A stretch of 64,000 bases of DNA from assembly GCF_024508315.1 (NCBI RefSeq), contig NZ_CP101987.1:2356001-2420000 (forward strand), read 5' to 3'. Position 1 is the stretch's first letter. Each line of letters opens with the position of its first letter. The position numbers and the translations under genes were made by a program. The notes beneath the pieces were generated by a model. The model made no database searches. It was not told where the DNA came from and was given only the letters and a program-made list of their open reading frames with translations. Below are positions 51,325-62,123 of this stretch, in pieces. This stretch comes from Cellulomonas xiejunii. Its GTDB lineage: Bacteria; Actinomycetota; Actinomycetes; Actinomycetales; Cellulomonadaceae.

Positions 51325-52614
51325 TCAGCCGCGCGACGGCCCCACGAGCCGGTCGTGCATCTCCACCGCGGACACGTCGGTGAGCGAGGCCACCTGGTCG
51401 ACGACGACGCGCAGCCGCTGGGCGTCGTCGTCGGCCGCGTGCCAGTCCACCGCGAACGGGGGCTCCAGGACGTCGGCACCGCGGTCGGCCATCAGCTCGA
51501 CGAGGTCGGTGAGGACCTGGCGCTGACGCTGGTAGAGCGGCTCCAGCTCGCGCGGTGCCATGACGTACGCGACCGCGAGCCCCTTGAGCACGAGGATCTC
51601 CGCGAGCGTCTCGTGCGGCACGACGAGCTCGGCGGCATACCGGGTCAGCGGCCCGTCGCCGTAGCGTGCGCGCGTCGCCTGCTGCGCGGCCTTCGCGAAG
51701 CGCCCGATGAGCTGGCTGGTCGCGTCCTTGAGCACCGCGAGCGCACGGCGCGAGCCGTCGAAGCCCGCCTCCCACAGCCGGGCGGCGACGAGCCGGTCCA
51801 TCGCCGCGGCGAGCTCGTCCGCGGTGACCTGCGCGCCGTACCAGGTGTCGACGGCCTCGACGACACGGGCGCGCTCGTCGGGCCGGGTCAGCACGCCCAG
51901 GTCGAGGCGCCCTCCCACGACGGCGTCCTCCACGTCGTGCACCGAGTACGAGATGTCGTCGGCGAGGTCCATGACCTGCGCCTCCAGGCACTTGCGACCG
52001 TCCGGCGCGTCCGCGCGCAGCCACGTGAACACCGGCAGGTCGTCCTCGTAGACGCCGAACTTGTGGGTCGGGCGCCCGCTCGCGGGGCTGATGGGGCCCT
52101 GCCCGTACCGCCACGGGTACTTCACGGACGCGTCCAGGCTCGCGCGGGTGAGGTTCAGGCCCACCGAGCGTCCGTCCGGGGCGACGACCTTCGGGTCGAG
52201 GCGCGTCAGCAGACGCAGCGTCTGCGCGTTCCCCTCGAACCCGCCGATCCCCCGCGCCAGCTCGGCCAGCGCGCGCTCGCCGTTGTGCCCGAAGGGCGGG
52301 TGGCCCAGGTCGTGCGCGAGGCAGGCCGTGTCGACGACGTCGGGGTCGCAGCCGAGCGCCTTGCCGAGCTCACGCCCGACCTGCGCCACCTCGAGCGTGT
52401 GGGTCAGCCGCGTGCGCACGAAGTCGTCCGAGGACGGCCCGAGCACCTGCGTCTTCGCGCCGAGGCGGCGCAGCGCCGAGGAGTGCACGATGCGCGCGCG
52501 GTCCCGCTCGAACGGCGTGCGCTCCCGGGACTTCTCCCCCTCGGCGACCCAGCGTTCGCGGTCGGCGTCGGCGTACCCGTCGACGTCGGGCGCGATGTGG
52601 TCGAGAGCGGTCAC
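51325..52614 (-). CDS. dgt: dGTP triphosphohydrolase-like HD protein
   Basis: Dgt-type enzymes hydrolyse dNTPs to the deoxynucleoside and triphosphate and help to control dNTP pools. The 429-residue protein has the HD-domain metal motifs TRLTHTLEVAQ and CLAHDLGHPPFGHNGE, MDLADDISYSVHDVED and the N-terminal RTPFERDRARIVHSSALRRL. The GTG at 52614 has TACCCT 6 bases upstream and no ribosome site. dnaG and dgt are close to each other in many actinobacteria; here the small YCII gene on the other strand lies between them. Confidence 0.95.
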   Translation of the reverse strand: MTALDHIAPDVDGYADADRERWVAEGEKSRERTPFERDRARIVHSSALRRLGAKTQVLGPSSDDFVRTRLTHTLEVAQVGRELGKALGCDPDVVDTACLAHDLGHPPFGHNGERALAELARGIGGFEGNAQTLRLLTRLDPKVVAPDGRSVGLNLTRASLDASVKYPWRYGQGPISPASGRPTHKFGVYEDDLPVFTWLRADAPDGRKCLEAQVMDLADDISYSVHDVEDAVVGGRLDLGVLTRPDERARVVEAVDTWYGAQVTADELAAAMDRLVAARLWEAGFDGSRRALAVLKDATSQLIGRFAKAAQQATRARYGDGPLTRYAAELVVPHETLAEILVLKGLAVAYVMAPRELEPLYQRQRQVLTDLVELMADRGADVLEPPFAVDWHAADDDAQRLRVVVDQVASLTDVSAVEMHDRLVGPSRG

Positions 52615-52620
52615 GTGCCC

Positions 52621-52626
52621 AGGGTA
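52621..52626 (-). promoter_or_regulatory. -10 element of dgt, predicted leaderless mRNA
   Basis: On the minus strand TACCCT is followed by 6 bases and the GTG of dgt. Confidence 0.5.
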
Positions 52627-52648
52627 GAGCCGGGCGGCCGTCCCCTGC

Positions 52649-53557
52649 TCACCCCTTGACGGCGCCCGCCGTGAGCCCGCCGACGATGTACTTCTGCAGG
52701 AACAGGAAGAGCAGCAGCACCGGGAAGGCGGAGATGACGGCCCCGGCGGCGAAGAGCCCCCAGTTCGCCTCGAGCAGCGCCGACACCCAGCCGAACAGCC
52801 CGACCGCGACGGTCCAGTTCCGTTCGGACTGCAGCACGAGCCGGGCGATGATGAACTCGCCGAACGTGCTGATGAACGACAGCAGCGCGACGACCGCCAG
52901 GATCGGCGTGACGAGCCGCAGGATGATGGTCCAGTAGGTCTGGGCGTGCGTGGCGCCGTCGATCTTGGCCGCCTCGTCGATCTCGCGCGGGATGGTGTTG
53001 AAGAACCCGTACATGAGGAACGTGTTCACACCCAGGGCACCGCCGAGGTACACGGCGATGAGCGCGATCTTGCTGTTCAGCCCCAGGGCCGGCACGACGT
53101 TGCCGAGCGTGATCAGCAGGAGGAAGACCGCCACGAACGCGAGCATCTGCGGGAACATCTGGATGATGAGCAGGGAGGTCAGCCCCACGCGACGGCCCGT
53201 GAACCGGAACCGGGAGAAGGCGTACGCCGCGGCGGCCCCCATGAGGACCGTCCCGACACCGGTCGCGATCGCGATCTGCAGCGAGTTGCCCAGCCACGTC
53301 CAGAACAGCGTGCCGCCGAGCGCCTCGTAGTTCGACGTGCTGATCTCGGAGAACAGCCTGTTGGAGCCGGTCAGCGTGCCGCCCTCGGACAGCGACGCCG
53401 AGATCACGTAGACGATCGGGAACAGCGCGTAGGCGATGGCCACGACGCCGACGAGGTGGCGCCAGCCGAGCTCGGCGAACCACCGCCGCCGGGGCATGCG
53501 GTTCTCGTCGGGGCGCGGTGCGGTGCTGGACGAGGTGGTGACGTCGGTGGTGACCAT
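52649..53557 (-). CDS. malG: Maltose-type sugar ABC transporter permease (MalG-like)
   Basis: The 302-residue permease has six transmembrane segments and the EAA loop EIDEAAKIDGATHAQTYW that docks to the ATPase. LIIQMFPQMLAFVAVFLLL and the C-terminal LFLFLQKYIVGGLTAGAVKG are typical of MalG. It follows malF after one base. No ATPase gene is present in this locus, so a shared MsmK-type ATPase encoded elsewhere is expected. Confidence 0.93.
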   Translation of the reverse strand: MVTTDVTTSSSTAPRPDENRMPRRRWFAELGWRHLVGVVAIAYALFPIVYVISASLSEGGTLTGSNRLFSEISTSNYEALGGTLFWTWLGNSLQIAIATGVGTVLMGAAAAYAFSRFRFTGRRVGLTSLLIIQMFPQMLAFVAVFLLLITLGNVVPALGLNSKIALIAVYLGGALGVNTFLMYGFFNTIPREIDEAAKIDGATHAQTYWTIILRLVTPILAVVALLSFISTFGEFIIARLVLQSERNWTVAVGLFGWVSALLEANWGLFAAGAVISAFPVLLLFLFLQKYIVGGLTAGAVKG

Positions 53558-53558
53558 G

Positions 53559-55202
53559 TCAGCTGATCTCCTCGAACTGCTTGGTCCGCTTGAAGGTGAT
53601 CGCCGAGATCGTGGCGACGATGACGAAGATGACGATCGACAACGCGCTCGCCAGTCCGTAGTTCTTGGCGGCCGTCCCGTCCAGGCCGGACACGGAGTAC
53701 ACCATCGAGATCAGGATGTCGGTGTGGCCGAGCGGCACGGACGCGTCGGCGAAGCGTGGACCGCCGCGGGTGAGCATGTAGATGAGCGTGAAGTTGTTGA
53801 AGTTGAAGGCGAACGACGAGATCAGCAGCGGCGACGTCGCGACCAGCAGCAGCGGCAGCGTCACCGAGCGCCAGGTGCGCCACGCGCCGGCACCGTCCAC
53901 CTTCGCCGCCTCGAGCACGTCGCCGGGAAGCGACTGCAGGGCGCCGGTGCAGATGAGGAACATGTACGGGAAGCCCAGCCACAGGTTCACCCCGAGCACG
54001 GACAGCTTGGCCAGCCACGGGTCCGTGAGCCAGGGCACGGCAGCCCCGCCGAGCAGCACCTGGTTGATGAACCCGTACGAGCGGTTGAGCATGCCGGACC
54101 ACAGCAGCGCCGCGAGGAAGCTGGGGATCGCGTACGGGAAGATCAGGAGCGTCCGGTAGACCCTGCGCCCCCGCACGCGCGTGTCGTTGAAGGTGATGGC
54201 GAGGAACAGGCCGAGCAGGAACGTCGTGACCACCGACAGGATCGCGAACGCGAAGGTCCACACGAGGATCTTGACGAAGGGCTGCGCGTACCGCTCGTCC
54301 CCGAACGCGGTGCGGAAGTTGTCGAAGCCCACCATGACGCGCCAGCCGACGTTCAGACGCTGGCCCTCGTCGTTGCGGAACGAGCCGTCGGACGTCGCCT
54401 TGTAGACGGTGCCCGTCGTGACGTCCGTCATGGTGTCGGCCTCGGGGTCCCACTGCAGGGTGGGTGTGGCGAGGAAGCCCGTGCGGGCGTCCTGCGTGCG
54501 CACCCAGCCGTCGTTCGGGTCGTCCGACACGGGCACCCGCAGGCTCGTGACCTCCGCCTGCCGGCGCAGGATCTCCTGGCGGCTCAGGACGGTGGCGCCG
54601 GGGACCTCGGTGACGCGGTCGTCGTCGACGGTCGCGTCACGCACCTCGCTCAGCGGGTCGTCCGCCGTCCCGACCTTCGCCTCGCCGTCCTCGACGATCG
54701 CGAAGCCGAGCGCACCGCCACGCTCGACGACGGTCAGCGGGTAGGTCGCGGAGCCCTCCACGCGGCGCTCGTTCTGCAGCAGCAGCGCCTCGATGGCCTG
54801 CTCCTTGGTGGAGTTGTGGCCGTCGCCGTAGTTGGTGAACGCGACCCAGCCCGTGTAGGCGACGACGTACACCTGGAAGACGAGCAGGAACGCCAGCCCG
54901 GGCAGGATGTACTTCAGCGGCAGCGTGCGCCGCGAGAAGTACACCCAGTCCGCCACGACGACCAGGGCGACCATCGCCGCGAGGATCCCCATGTGACCCT
55001 CGCGCCACGCGGCGAGCACCCCGAAGACGCCGAGGGCGTTGACCACCGCCATGAGCGCGATCTTGACGAACACGCCGGGGCGCACCGGACCGCGTGCGGG
55101 CCTGTCCCGCTCACGGGAACGGACACCCGGGGGCCCGGACGTGCCACCCGCACTCCCGGTGGGGTCCGTGGCGTCGCCGGTGAGGGTGGGCTGGGTGGGC
55201 AT
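53559..55202 (-). CDS. malF: Maltose-type sugar ABC transporter permease (MalF-like)
   Basis: The 547-residue permease has eight predicted transmembrane segments and a large extracytoplasmic loop of about 170 residues between the third and fourth (residues ~120-290), equivalent to the MalF P2 loop that contacts the binding protein. The EAA loop reads VLEAAKVDGAGAWRTW. The N-terminal 40 residues are Gly/Pro/Arg-rich and cytoplasmic. These features point to maltose or maltodextrin uptake. It lies between malE and malG; a hairpin separates it from malE. Confidence 0.94.
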   Translation of the reverse strand: MPTQPTLTGDATDPTGSAGGTSGPPGVRSRERDRPARGPVRPGVFVKIALMAVVNALGVFGVLAAWREGHMGILAAMVALVVVADWVYFSRRTLPLKYILPGLAFLLVFQVYVVAYTGWVAFTNYGDGHNSTKEQAIEALLLQNERRVEGSATYPLTVVERGGALGFAIVEDGEAKVGTADDPLSEVRDATVDDDRVTEVPGATVLSRQEILRRQAEVTSLRVPVSDDPNDGWVRTQDARTGFLATPTLQWDPEADTMTDVTTGTVYKATSDGSFRNDEGQRLNVGWRVMVGFDNFRTAFGDERYAQPFVKILVWTFAFAILSVVTTFLLGLFLAITFNDTRVRGRRVYRTLLIFPYAIPSFLAALLWSGMLNRSYGFINQVLLGGAAVPWLTDPWLAKLSVLGVNLWLGFPYMFLICTGALQSLPGDVLEAAKVDGAGAWRTWRSVTLPLLLVATSPLLISSFAFNFNNFTLIYMLTRGGPRFADASVPLGHTDILISMVYSVSGLDGTAAKNYGLASALSIVIFVIVATISAITFKRTKQFEEIS

Positions 55203-55283
55203 CGCGCGCCTTCCGTGCGGTCGGTCGGCGCCTGTGCGCCGGGAAGGTCACCCGCCGGCCGCCGTGACGGCCGAGGGGGCTTG

Positions 55284-55317
55284 CGGTCGCACCGCGGGCG
55301 GACCCGCGGTGCGACCG
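55284..55317 (-). terminator. Intercistronic hairpin between malE and malF
   Basis: A perfect 15-bp stem, CGGTCGCACCGCGGG and its complement, with loop CGGA, begins 7 bases after the malE stop. It probably protects malE mRNA or attenuates transcription into the permease genes. Confidence 0.65.
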
Positions 55318-55324
55318 GAACGGG

Positions 55325-56551
55325 TCAGGACCCGATCGCGCTCTGGATGTCGGCGATCATCTTGTCCCAGGCCGCGACGGGCTCGGCCGCGCCAGAGATG
55401 ATGTTCGCCTCGGTGACACCCCAGAAGGCCCACACGGAGCCCATCTCGGGGATGGACGGCATCGGCACCGCGTCCTCACCGACGGACAGGAAGCCGGCGG
55501 TGATCGGGTCGGCCGAGGCCTCCTCGGCTGCCGACGCGAGCGCCGGCGGCCGGTCGCCCGCCTCGTACAGGGCCAGCTGCGCCTCGTCCGTGGCGATGTA
55601 GTTCACGAGGAAGTCGTTCGCGAGCAGTGCGTTGTCGCTCTGCGCCGAGACGTAGAACCCCTGCACGCCGACGAACGGCTGCGCCGGCTCGCCACCGGCG
55701 GACGGGACCGGGTCGATGGACAGGTCGAGACCCTCGAACTGGTCCACCATCCACGGCCCGCCGATGATGAACGGCGACTCGCCGTTCTTGAACGCCTCGA
55801 CCGCGATGTCGTACGTGACGTCGGTCGACAGGACACCGGCCGCGCCCTGCGCCTGCAGCCACGTCGCGAAGGCCTGGCCGGGGGCGCCGCCCATGGCGAG
55901 CTCGGAGGTGTAGGTGCCGTCCTCGTTCTGGACGAAGACCGGGGCACCGAACGACGTCTGCAGCGGGTAGTAGGTGTAGGGGTCGCCCTCGGCGCTGGTC
56001 TGGATGAGCACCTGGTACGGGGTACCGGCGGCCTGGCCGGCGGCGACGGCCGCGTCCCACGTCGACGGGGCCTCGGCCGCGAGCGCCGTGTTGCGGATGA
56101 GCGCGATGTTCTCGATGGCGTACGGCAGGCCGTACACCTGCCCGTCCTGCGTGAACGCCTCGACCGCCACCTCGATGAAGTCGCCGGCCTTGTCGCCGAG
56201 CTCGATGGGCGCGACGACCCCGTTGGTCGTGAGCTCGCCGAGCCAGTCGTGCGCGCCGACCGTCAGGTCGGGCCCCTCGCCGGTCGGGACCTGGGCGAGG
56301 AAGTCCGTGCGGATGTCCTCGAAGTTCTTCACCACGAGCTCGACGTCCACGTCGTTCTCGTTCTCGAACGCCTCGGCCGCCACCTCGACGGCTGCCTGAC
56401 GGGTCTCGTCCACCCACACCACGAGGCTGTCCCCCGAGCCCGGGGTGGCCGATGTCGCGTCACCAGAGTTGTCGTCGTCTGAACCGCCGCACGCCGTGAG
56501 CGCCAGCGCAAGGCCGAGCGTCACCGCAACGGCCGGGATGCCTCGTCGCAT
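55325..56551 (-). CDS. malE: Maltose/maltodextrin-binding lipoprotein
   Basis: The 408-residue protein is the extracellular solute-binding subunit. It has a signal peptide with the lipobox LALTAC followed by GGSDDDNSG, so it should be lipid-anchored. The mature part starts LVVWVDETRQAAVE and contains YGLPYAIENIALIRN, GESPFIIGGPWMV and SVWAFWGVTEANI, all typical of the maltodextrin group of family 1 binding proteins. CAGGAGAAG precedes the ATG. It is first in the malE-malF-malG operon and divergent from a LacI-type regulator. Confidence 0.94.
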   Translation of the reverse strand: MRRGIPAVAVTLGLALALTACGGSDDDNSGDATSATPGSGDSLVVWVDETRQAAVEVAAEAFENENDVDVELVVKNFEDIRTDFLAQVPTGEGPDLTVGAHDWLGELTTNGVVAPIELGDKAGDFIEVAVEAFTQDGQVYGLPYAIENIALIRNTALAAEAPSTWDAAVAAGQAAGTPYQVLIQTSAEGDPYTYYPLQTSFGAPVFVQNEDGTYTSELAMGGAPGQAFATWLQAQGAAGVLSTDVTYDIAVEAFKNGESPFIIGGPWMVDQFEGLDLSIDPVPSAGGEPAQPFVGVQGFYVSAQSDNALLANDFLVNYIATDEAQLALYEAGDRPPALASAAEEASADPITAGFLSVGEDAVPMPSIPEMGSVWAFWGVTEANIISGAAEPVAAWDKMIADIQSAIGS

Positions 56552-56615
56552 CGTCTTCTCCTGTTGTCGTTCGACCTGCCGAGCCCGACTGACGTCGATG
56601 CCGGCTGTTGACGCG

Positions 56616-56659
56616 ACGCTATGCGCGTTGCACCCCCCGTTGCAACTCGTTACGGTAAC
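56616..56659. promoter_or_regulatory. malE promoter with LacI-type operators
   Basis: On the minus strand TTGCAA, an 18-base spacer and TAGCGT form the malE promoter. The palindrome GTTGCAAC (56639-56646) covers the -35 hexamer. A second palindrome, GTTACGGTAAC, is at 56649-56659, and GTTGCACC, a near copy of the first, is at 56627. These are the likely sites of the adjacent LacI-family regulator. Confidence 0.6.
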
Positions 56660-56721
56660 TTTCAGCCAAGCGTTCCAAGGCAAGCACCTGCATGCTCTCG
56701 TGCGGCGACGAAGGAGGGCTG

Positions 56722-57798
56722 GTGACCCCGACTACGCTGCGGACTGTGCGGACCCGACTGACCGACCTCGCCGAGCAGGCCGGCGTGAGCACCGCGACGG
56801 TGTCGCGCGTGCTCAACGGCAAGCCCGGGGTGTCCGCGCAGGCACGTCAGGCCGTGCTCACCGCGCTCGACATGCTGGGCTACGAGCGCCCCGAGAAGCT
56901 GCGCATGCGCTCGGCCGGCCTCGTCGGACTGGTCGTACCCGAGCTCACCAACCCCGTCTTCCCCGCGTTCGCGCAGGTCATCGAGACGATGCTGAGCGAC
57001 CGCGGGTACACCCCCCTGCTGTGCACGCAGTCCCCCGGCGGCACGACCGAGGACCAGTACGTCGAGCTGCTCATGGACCACGGGGTCGACGGGATCGTGT
57101 TCGTCTCCGGTCTGCACGCGGACACCTCCGCCAGCAAGGACCGGTACCACCGGCTGCGCGGACGTGGCGTCCCGCTCGTCCTGGTCAACGGGTACGCCGA
57201 GGGCGTGGACGCTCCCGCCGTGTCGACTGACGACACGGCCGCGATGGACCAGGCAATTCGCCACCTGCACTCCCTCGGCCACCGTGCGATCGGACTCGCG
57301 GTCGGGCCCACACGGTTCGTCCCTTCGCAGCGTAAGCGCGATGCATTCACTGCGCTCATCGGGAAGCACCTGGGCGTGGCGGACGCCGACGCGCACGTCG
57401 TGTCGACGCTCTTCACCGTGGAGGGCGGTCACGCGGCCGCGACCGAGCTGTTCCGCTCGGGTCACAGCGCCGTGGTCTGCGGGTCGGACCTCATGGCGCT
57501 CGGCGCGGTGCGCGCCGCGCGGGCCCTCGGGCTGCGCGTCCCCGAGGACGTGTCCGTCGTCGGGTTCGACGACTCCCCCCTGATCGCCTTCACCGACCCG
57601 CCGCTGACGACCGTGCGCCAGCCGGTCTCCGCGATGGGGCACGCCGCGGTGTCGGCACTGGTCGCCGAGATGTCGGGCACGCCCGCGCCCCGCGCCGAGC
57701 TCCTGTTCCACCCCGAGCTCGTCGTCCGGCGCTCGACCGGCAGCGCCCCGGTGCCGTCGCCCGCGCACACGTCGCAGGACGCCGCACCCACCCACTGA
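56722..57798 (+). CDS. LacI-family transcriptional regulator of the maltose locus
   Basis: The 358-residue protein has an N-terminal LacI helix-turn-helix (RTRLTDLAEQAGVSTATVSR, then VLNGKPGVS) and a periplasmic-binding-protein-like sugar domain (VGLVVPELTNPVFPAFAQVI, VVGFDDSPLIAFTDPPLTTV). It probably represses malEFG and perhaps the downstream glucosidase until sugar binds. GTG at 56722 is chosen because AAGGAGG lies just upstream; an in-frame start 10 codons earlier has no support. The DNA between it and malE holds the predicted operators. Confidence 0.92.
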   Translation: MTPTTLRTVRTRLTDLAEQAGVSTATVSRVLNGKPGVSAQARQAVLTALDMLGYERPEKLRMRSAGLVGLVVPELTNPVFPAFAQVIETMLSDRGYTPLLCTQSPGGTTEDQYVELLMDHGVDGIVFVSGLHADTSASKDRYHRLRGRGVPLVLVNGYAEGVDAPAVSTDDTAAMDQAIRHLHSLGHRAIGLAVGPTRFVPSQRKRDAFTALIGKHLGVADADAHVVSTLFTVEGGHAAATELFRSGHSAVVCGSDLMALGAVRAARALGLRVPEDVSVVGFDDSPLIAFTDPPLTTVRQPVSAMGHAAVSALVAEMSGTPAPRAELLFHPELVVRRSTGSAPVPSPAHTSQDAAPTH

Positions 57799-57895
57799 TC
57801 ACCCTCCTCGACGTGCCCGGCCCCGGCCGCGGCGCGCGACGGTGCGCCCCCACGCGGCCGCGCGCCACCCCGACCCACCACCCGGAAGGCACCCC

Positions 57896-59617
<1,722 letters not shown>

Positions 59618-59631
59618 CGGACCGCGCCACA

Positions 59632-59673
59632 CGTCGAGGGCCCGGTCGCACCTGCGCGGCCGGGCACTCGACG
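59632..59673. terminator. Bidirectional terminator between glucosidase and glutamate-cysteine ligase genes
   Basis: CGTCGAGGGCCCGG pairs with CCGGGCACTCGACG over 14 positions with one mismatch, between two convergent genes. Confidence 0.65.
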
Positions 59674-59675
59674 GG

Positions 59676-60779
59676 TCAGGCGAGCGTCGCCTCGACCGCG
59701 TGCTCGACGACCCCGGGCAGGCCGCCCTCGAGCGCCCACGCGCGCTGCTCGTCGGCACCCGTGCCGCGCTGCCACAGGCCGGCGAGGAGCGCCTGGACCG
59801 TCGCGAGGTCACCGCTGTCCTGCAGCGCCGGCCGCACGTGGTCCAGCAGCTGCGCCACCGCGTCCCGGGCGGGCACGGGCGTCAGCGTCGGCGGGACCAG
59901 CAAGTCCCCGGCGAGCCCCGTGCGCGCCGCTCGCCACGTCGCTGCCCGCAACGGCTCGACCCGGGAGTGGGTGGCGGCCAACCCGTCGGCGGCCTGCCGG
60001 GACGCGGTCTCGACGAGGGCCCGCGCGAGCGCGGCGACCAGCACCGCGTCGTCGGCGCGCAGGCAGACGTCGGCGACGCGGATCTCGACCGTCGGGTACC
60101 GGGGCGACAGGCGGGCGTCGAAGTAGATCATCGCCGGGTCGAGCGCGGCACCCGTCGCGACCAGGCCCGCGACGGTGTCGCGGTACGCCTGGGCCGATCC
60201 GAACGGGGCGGTCGGTCCCGCGGTCGGCCACCGGTTCCACAGCTGGGAGCGGATCGAGGCGTACCCGGTGTCCTCCCCGCGCCAGTACGGCGAGTTGACG
60301 CTCAGCGCGAGCAGCACGGGCAGCCACGGGCCGATGCGGTCGAGCACGGCCACGGCCTCGTCGTCGTCCGCCACGGAGACGTGCACGTGGCACCCGCTGG
60401 TGAGCTGCTCGCGGACGGTCAGGGCGTACGTCTGGGCCATCGCCGCGTAGCGCGCGCCGTGCGACAGCGTGGTCGGGCCCGGCACGGGCGACGTGGCCAC
60501 CGCGACCAGCCGACCCCCGGCCTGCTGCGCGGCACCGGCGGCACGGCGGCGCCCGTCGCGCAGCTCGTCGGCGAGCTCCGAGAGGTCGACGCACGGGTGC
60601 GTGCCGGTCTCGATCTGCTGCTCCTGGAGCTCCTTCTCGAGTCCGCCGCCGGGCTCCCCCTCGTCGGCGGACTCACCGCCGCCGCGCTCGTACGCGCGCA
60701 CTGCCGCGTCGGCCACACCTGTCGGGACGCCCTCGGCGTCGACCAGCAGGTACTCCTCCTCCACACCCATGGTTCGCAC
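59676..60779 (-). CDS. Glutamate-cysteine ligase, YbdK type
   Basis: YbdK-type carboxylate-amine ligases join glutamate and cysteine, and in mycothiol-producing actinobacteria may serve gamma-glutamylcysteine or related synthesis. The 367-residue protein begins MGVEEEYLLVDAEG (the conserved Glu cluster) after a three-residue lead, then KELQEQQIETGTHPC, SGCHVHVSV with metal-binding His, and TVEIRVADVCLRADDAV. The GTG at 60779 is chosen because CAGACT lies 7 bases upstream, the leaderless geometry; the ATG at 60770 would be the alternative. It is cotranscribed with, or separately placed after, dusB (48 bases). Confidence 0.88.
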   Translation of the reverse strand: MRTMGVEEEYLLVDAEGVPTGVADAAVRAYERGGGESADEGEPGGGLEKELQEQQIETGTHPCVDLSELADELRDGRRRAAGAAQQAGGRLVAVATSPVPGPTTLSHGARYAAMAQTYALTVREQLTSGCHVHVSVADDDEAVAVLDRIGPWLPVLLALSVNSPYWRGEDTGYASIRSQLWNRWPTAGPTAPFGSAQAYRDTVAGLVATGAALDPAMIYFDARLSPRYPTVEIRVADVCLRADDAVLVAALARALVETASRQAADGLAATHSRVEPLRAATWRAARTGLAGDLLVPPTLTPVPARDAVAQLLDHVRPALQDSGDLATVQALLAGLWQRGTGADEQRAWALEGGLPGVVEHAVEATLA

Positions 60780-60827
60780 GCCGTGCAGTCTGGTGCCCCG
60801 CGCGCGTCCTCGCTCGTCGAGAGCCGG

Positions 60828-62021
60828 TCAGCCGCCCGAGACGGAGAGCTCGGCCTCGTGCAGGTCGCGCCGGAAGTCCTCCGAGAGCTCGCGCGAGTCC
60901 AACCACCCGTACGGCAGGATCGGGCGCTTGGGTGCGCCCGCCCGCCCGCGCGGCCCCTCGGAGGCCTCACCGGGGTACGGCTGGTCCAGGTCGAGCTCGG
61001 CCAGCAGGTCGTCCAGCTCGGCGAGCGACGACACCAGGCCCAGCCGCGCGCGCAGCTCGCCACCGACGACGTAGCCCTTGAAGTACCACGCCATGTGCTT
61101 GCGCATCTCCCGCAGCGCCTTGCCCTCGTCGCCGAAGTGGTCACCCATCAGCTCGGCGTGGCGTCGCACGACGTGGGCGACGTCCCGCAGACCCGGCCGG
61201 ATGCGTGCGCCCGATCCTGCGAACGCCGCCGCCAGGTCGGCGAAGAGCCACGGGCGTCCCTGGCAGCCCCGCCCGACGACGACGCCGTCGCACCCGGTGT
61301 GCGCGACCATCGCCAGGGCGTCCTCCGCCGACCAGATGTCTCCGTTGCCCAGCACGGGGATGTCGGTGACCGCCTGCTTCAGCGTGGCGATCGCGTCCCA
61401 GTCGGCCGTGCCGGAGTAGTAGTCCGCGGCGGTGCGCCCGTGCAGGGCGACCGCGGCGACCCCGGCGTCCTGGGCCGTGAGGCCGGCCTCCACGTACGTC
61501 AGGTGGTCCTCGTCGATGCCCTTGCGCATCTTGACCGTCACCGGCACGCCGTGCGGCGTCGCCGCGTCGACGGCCGCGCGCACGATGGCCGCGAACAGGT
61601 CCCGCTTCCAGGGCAGCACCGCTCCCCCGCCCTTGCGGGTGACCTTGGGCACCGGGCAGCCGAAGTTCAGGTCGATGTGGTCGGCCCGGTCCTCCTCGAC
61701 GAGCAGACGCACCGCGGCCCCGACGGTCGTGGGGTCGACGCCGTACAGCTGCACGGACCGGGGCACCTCGTCGGGCTCGAACGCGATGATGCGGAACGAC
61801 TCCGGGTTGCGCTCGACGAGCGCCCGGCTCGTCAGCATCTCGGCGACGTACAGACCGGCACCGGACTCGCGGCACAGCCGACGGAAGGCGGCGTTGGTGA
61901 CGCCGGCCATCGGCGCGAGCACGACGGGCGTGTCGACGGTGATCGGGCCGATGCGCAGCGGCGGGAGCACGCGGCGGACGTCCTGCGCGGACGCGTCGGG
62001 GAGGGTGTCGGTCGGGAGCAC
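60828..62021 (-). CDS. dusB: tRNA-dihydrouridine synthase
   Basis: This FMN enzyme reduces uridine to dihydrouridine in tRNA D-loops. The 397-residue protein has PVVLAPMAGVTNAAFRRLC at the N-terminus, the catalytic cysteine in LNFGCPVPKVTRKGGG, VTVKMRKGID, HGRTAADYYSG and the FMN phosphate site GNGDIWSAEDA with VVGRGCQGRPWLF. The DusB assignment follows family similarity; target uridines are not predictable. GTG at 62021. Confidence 0.95.
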   Translation of the reverse strand: MLPTDTLPDASAQDVRRVLPPLRIGPITVDTPVVLAPMAGVTNAAFRRLCRESGAGLYVAEMLTSRALVERNPESFRIIAFEPDEVPRSVQLYGVDPTTVGAAVRLLVEEDRADHIDLNFGCPVPKVTRKGGGAVLPWKRDLFAAIVRAAVDAATPHGVPVTVKMRKGIDEDHLTYVEAGLTAQDAGVAAVALHGRTAADYYSGTADWDAIATLKQAVTDIPVLGNGDIWSAEDALAMVAHTGCDGVVVGRGCQGRPWLFADLAAAFAGSGARIRPGLRDVAHVVRRHAELMGDHFGDEGKALREMRKHMAWYFKGYVVGGELRARLGLVSSLAELDDLLAELDLDQPYPGEASEGPRGRAGAPKRPILPYGWLDSRELSEDFRRDLHEAELSVSGG

Positions 62022-62123
62022 CCGCTCATTGTCCCCCCTCGTGCGCGCCGCACCGGGGCACGCACGACCGACGCGACGCGGGCGGCCGCCTGACCTACGT
62101 CGACCGCGTTCCGTGGGGGACGC

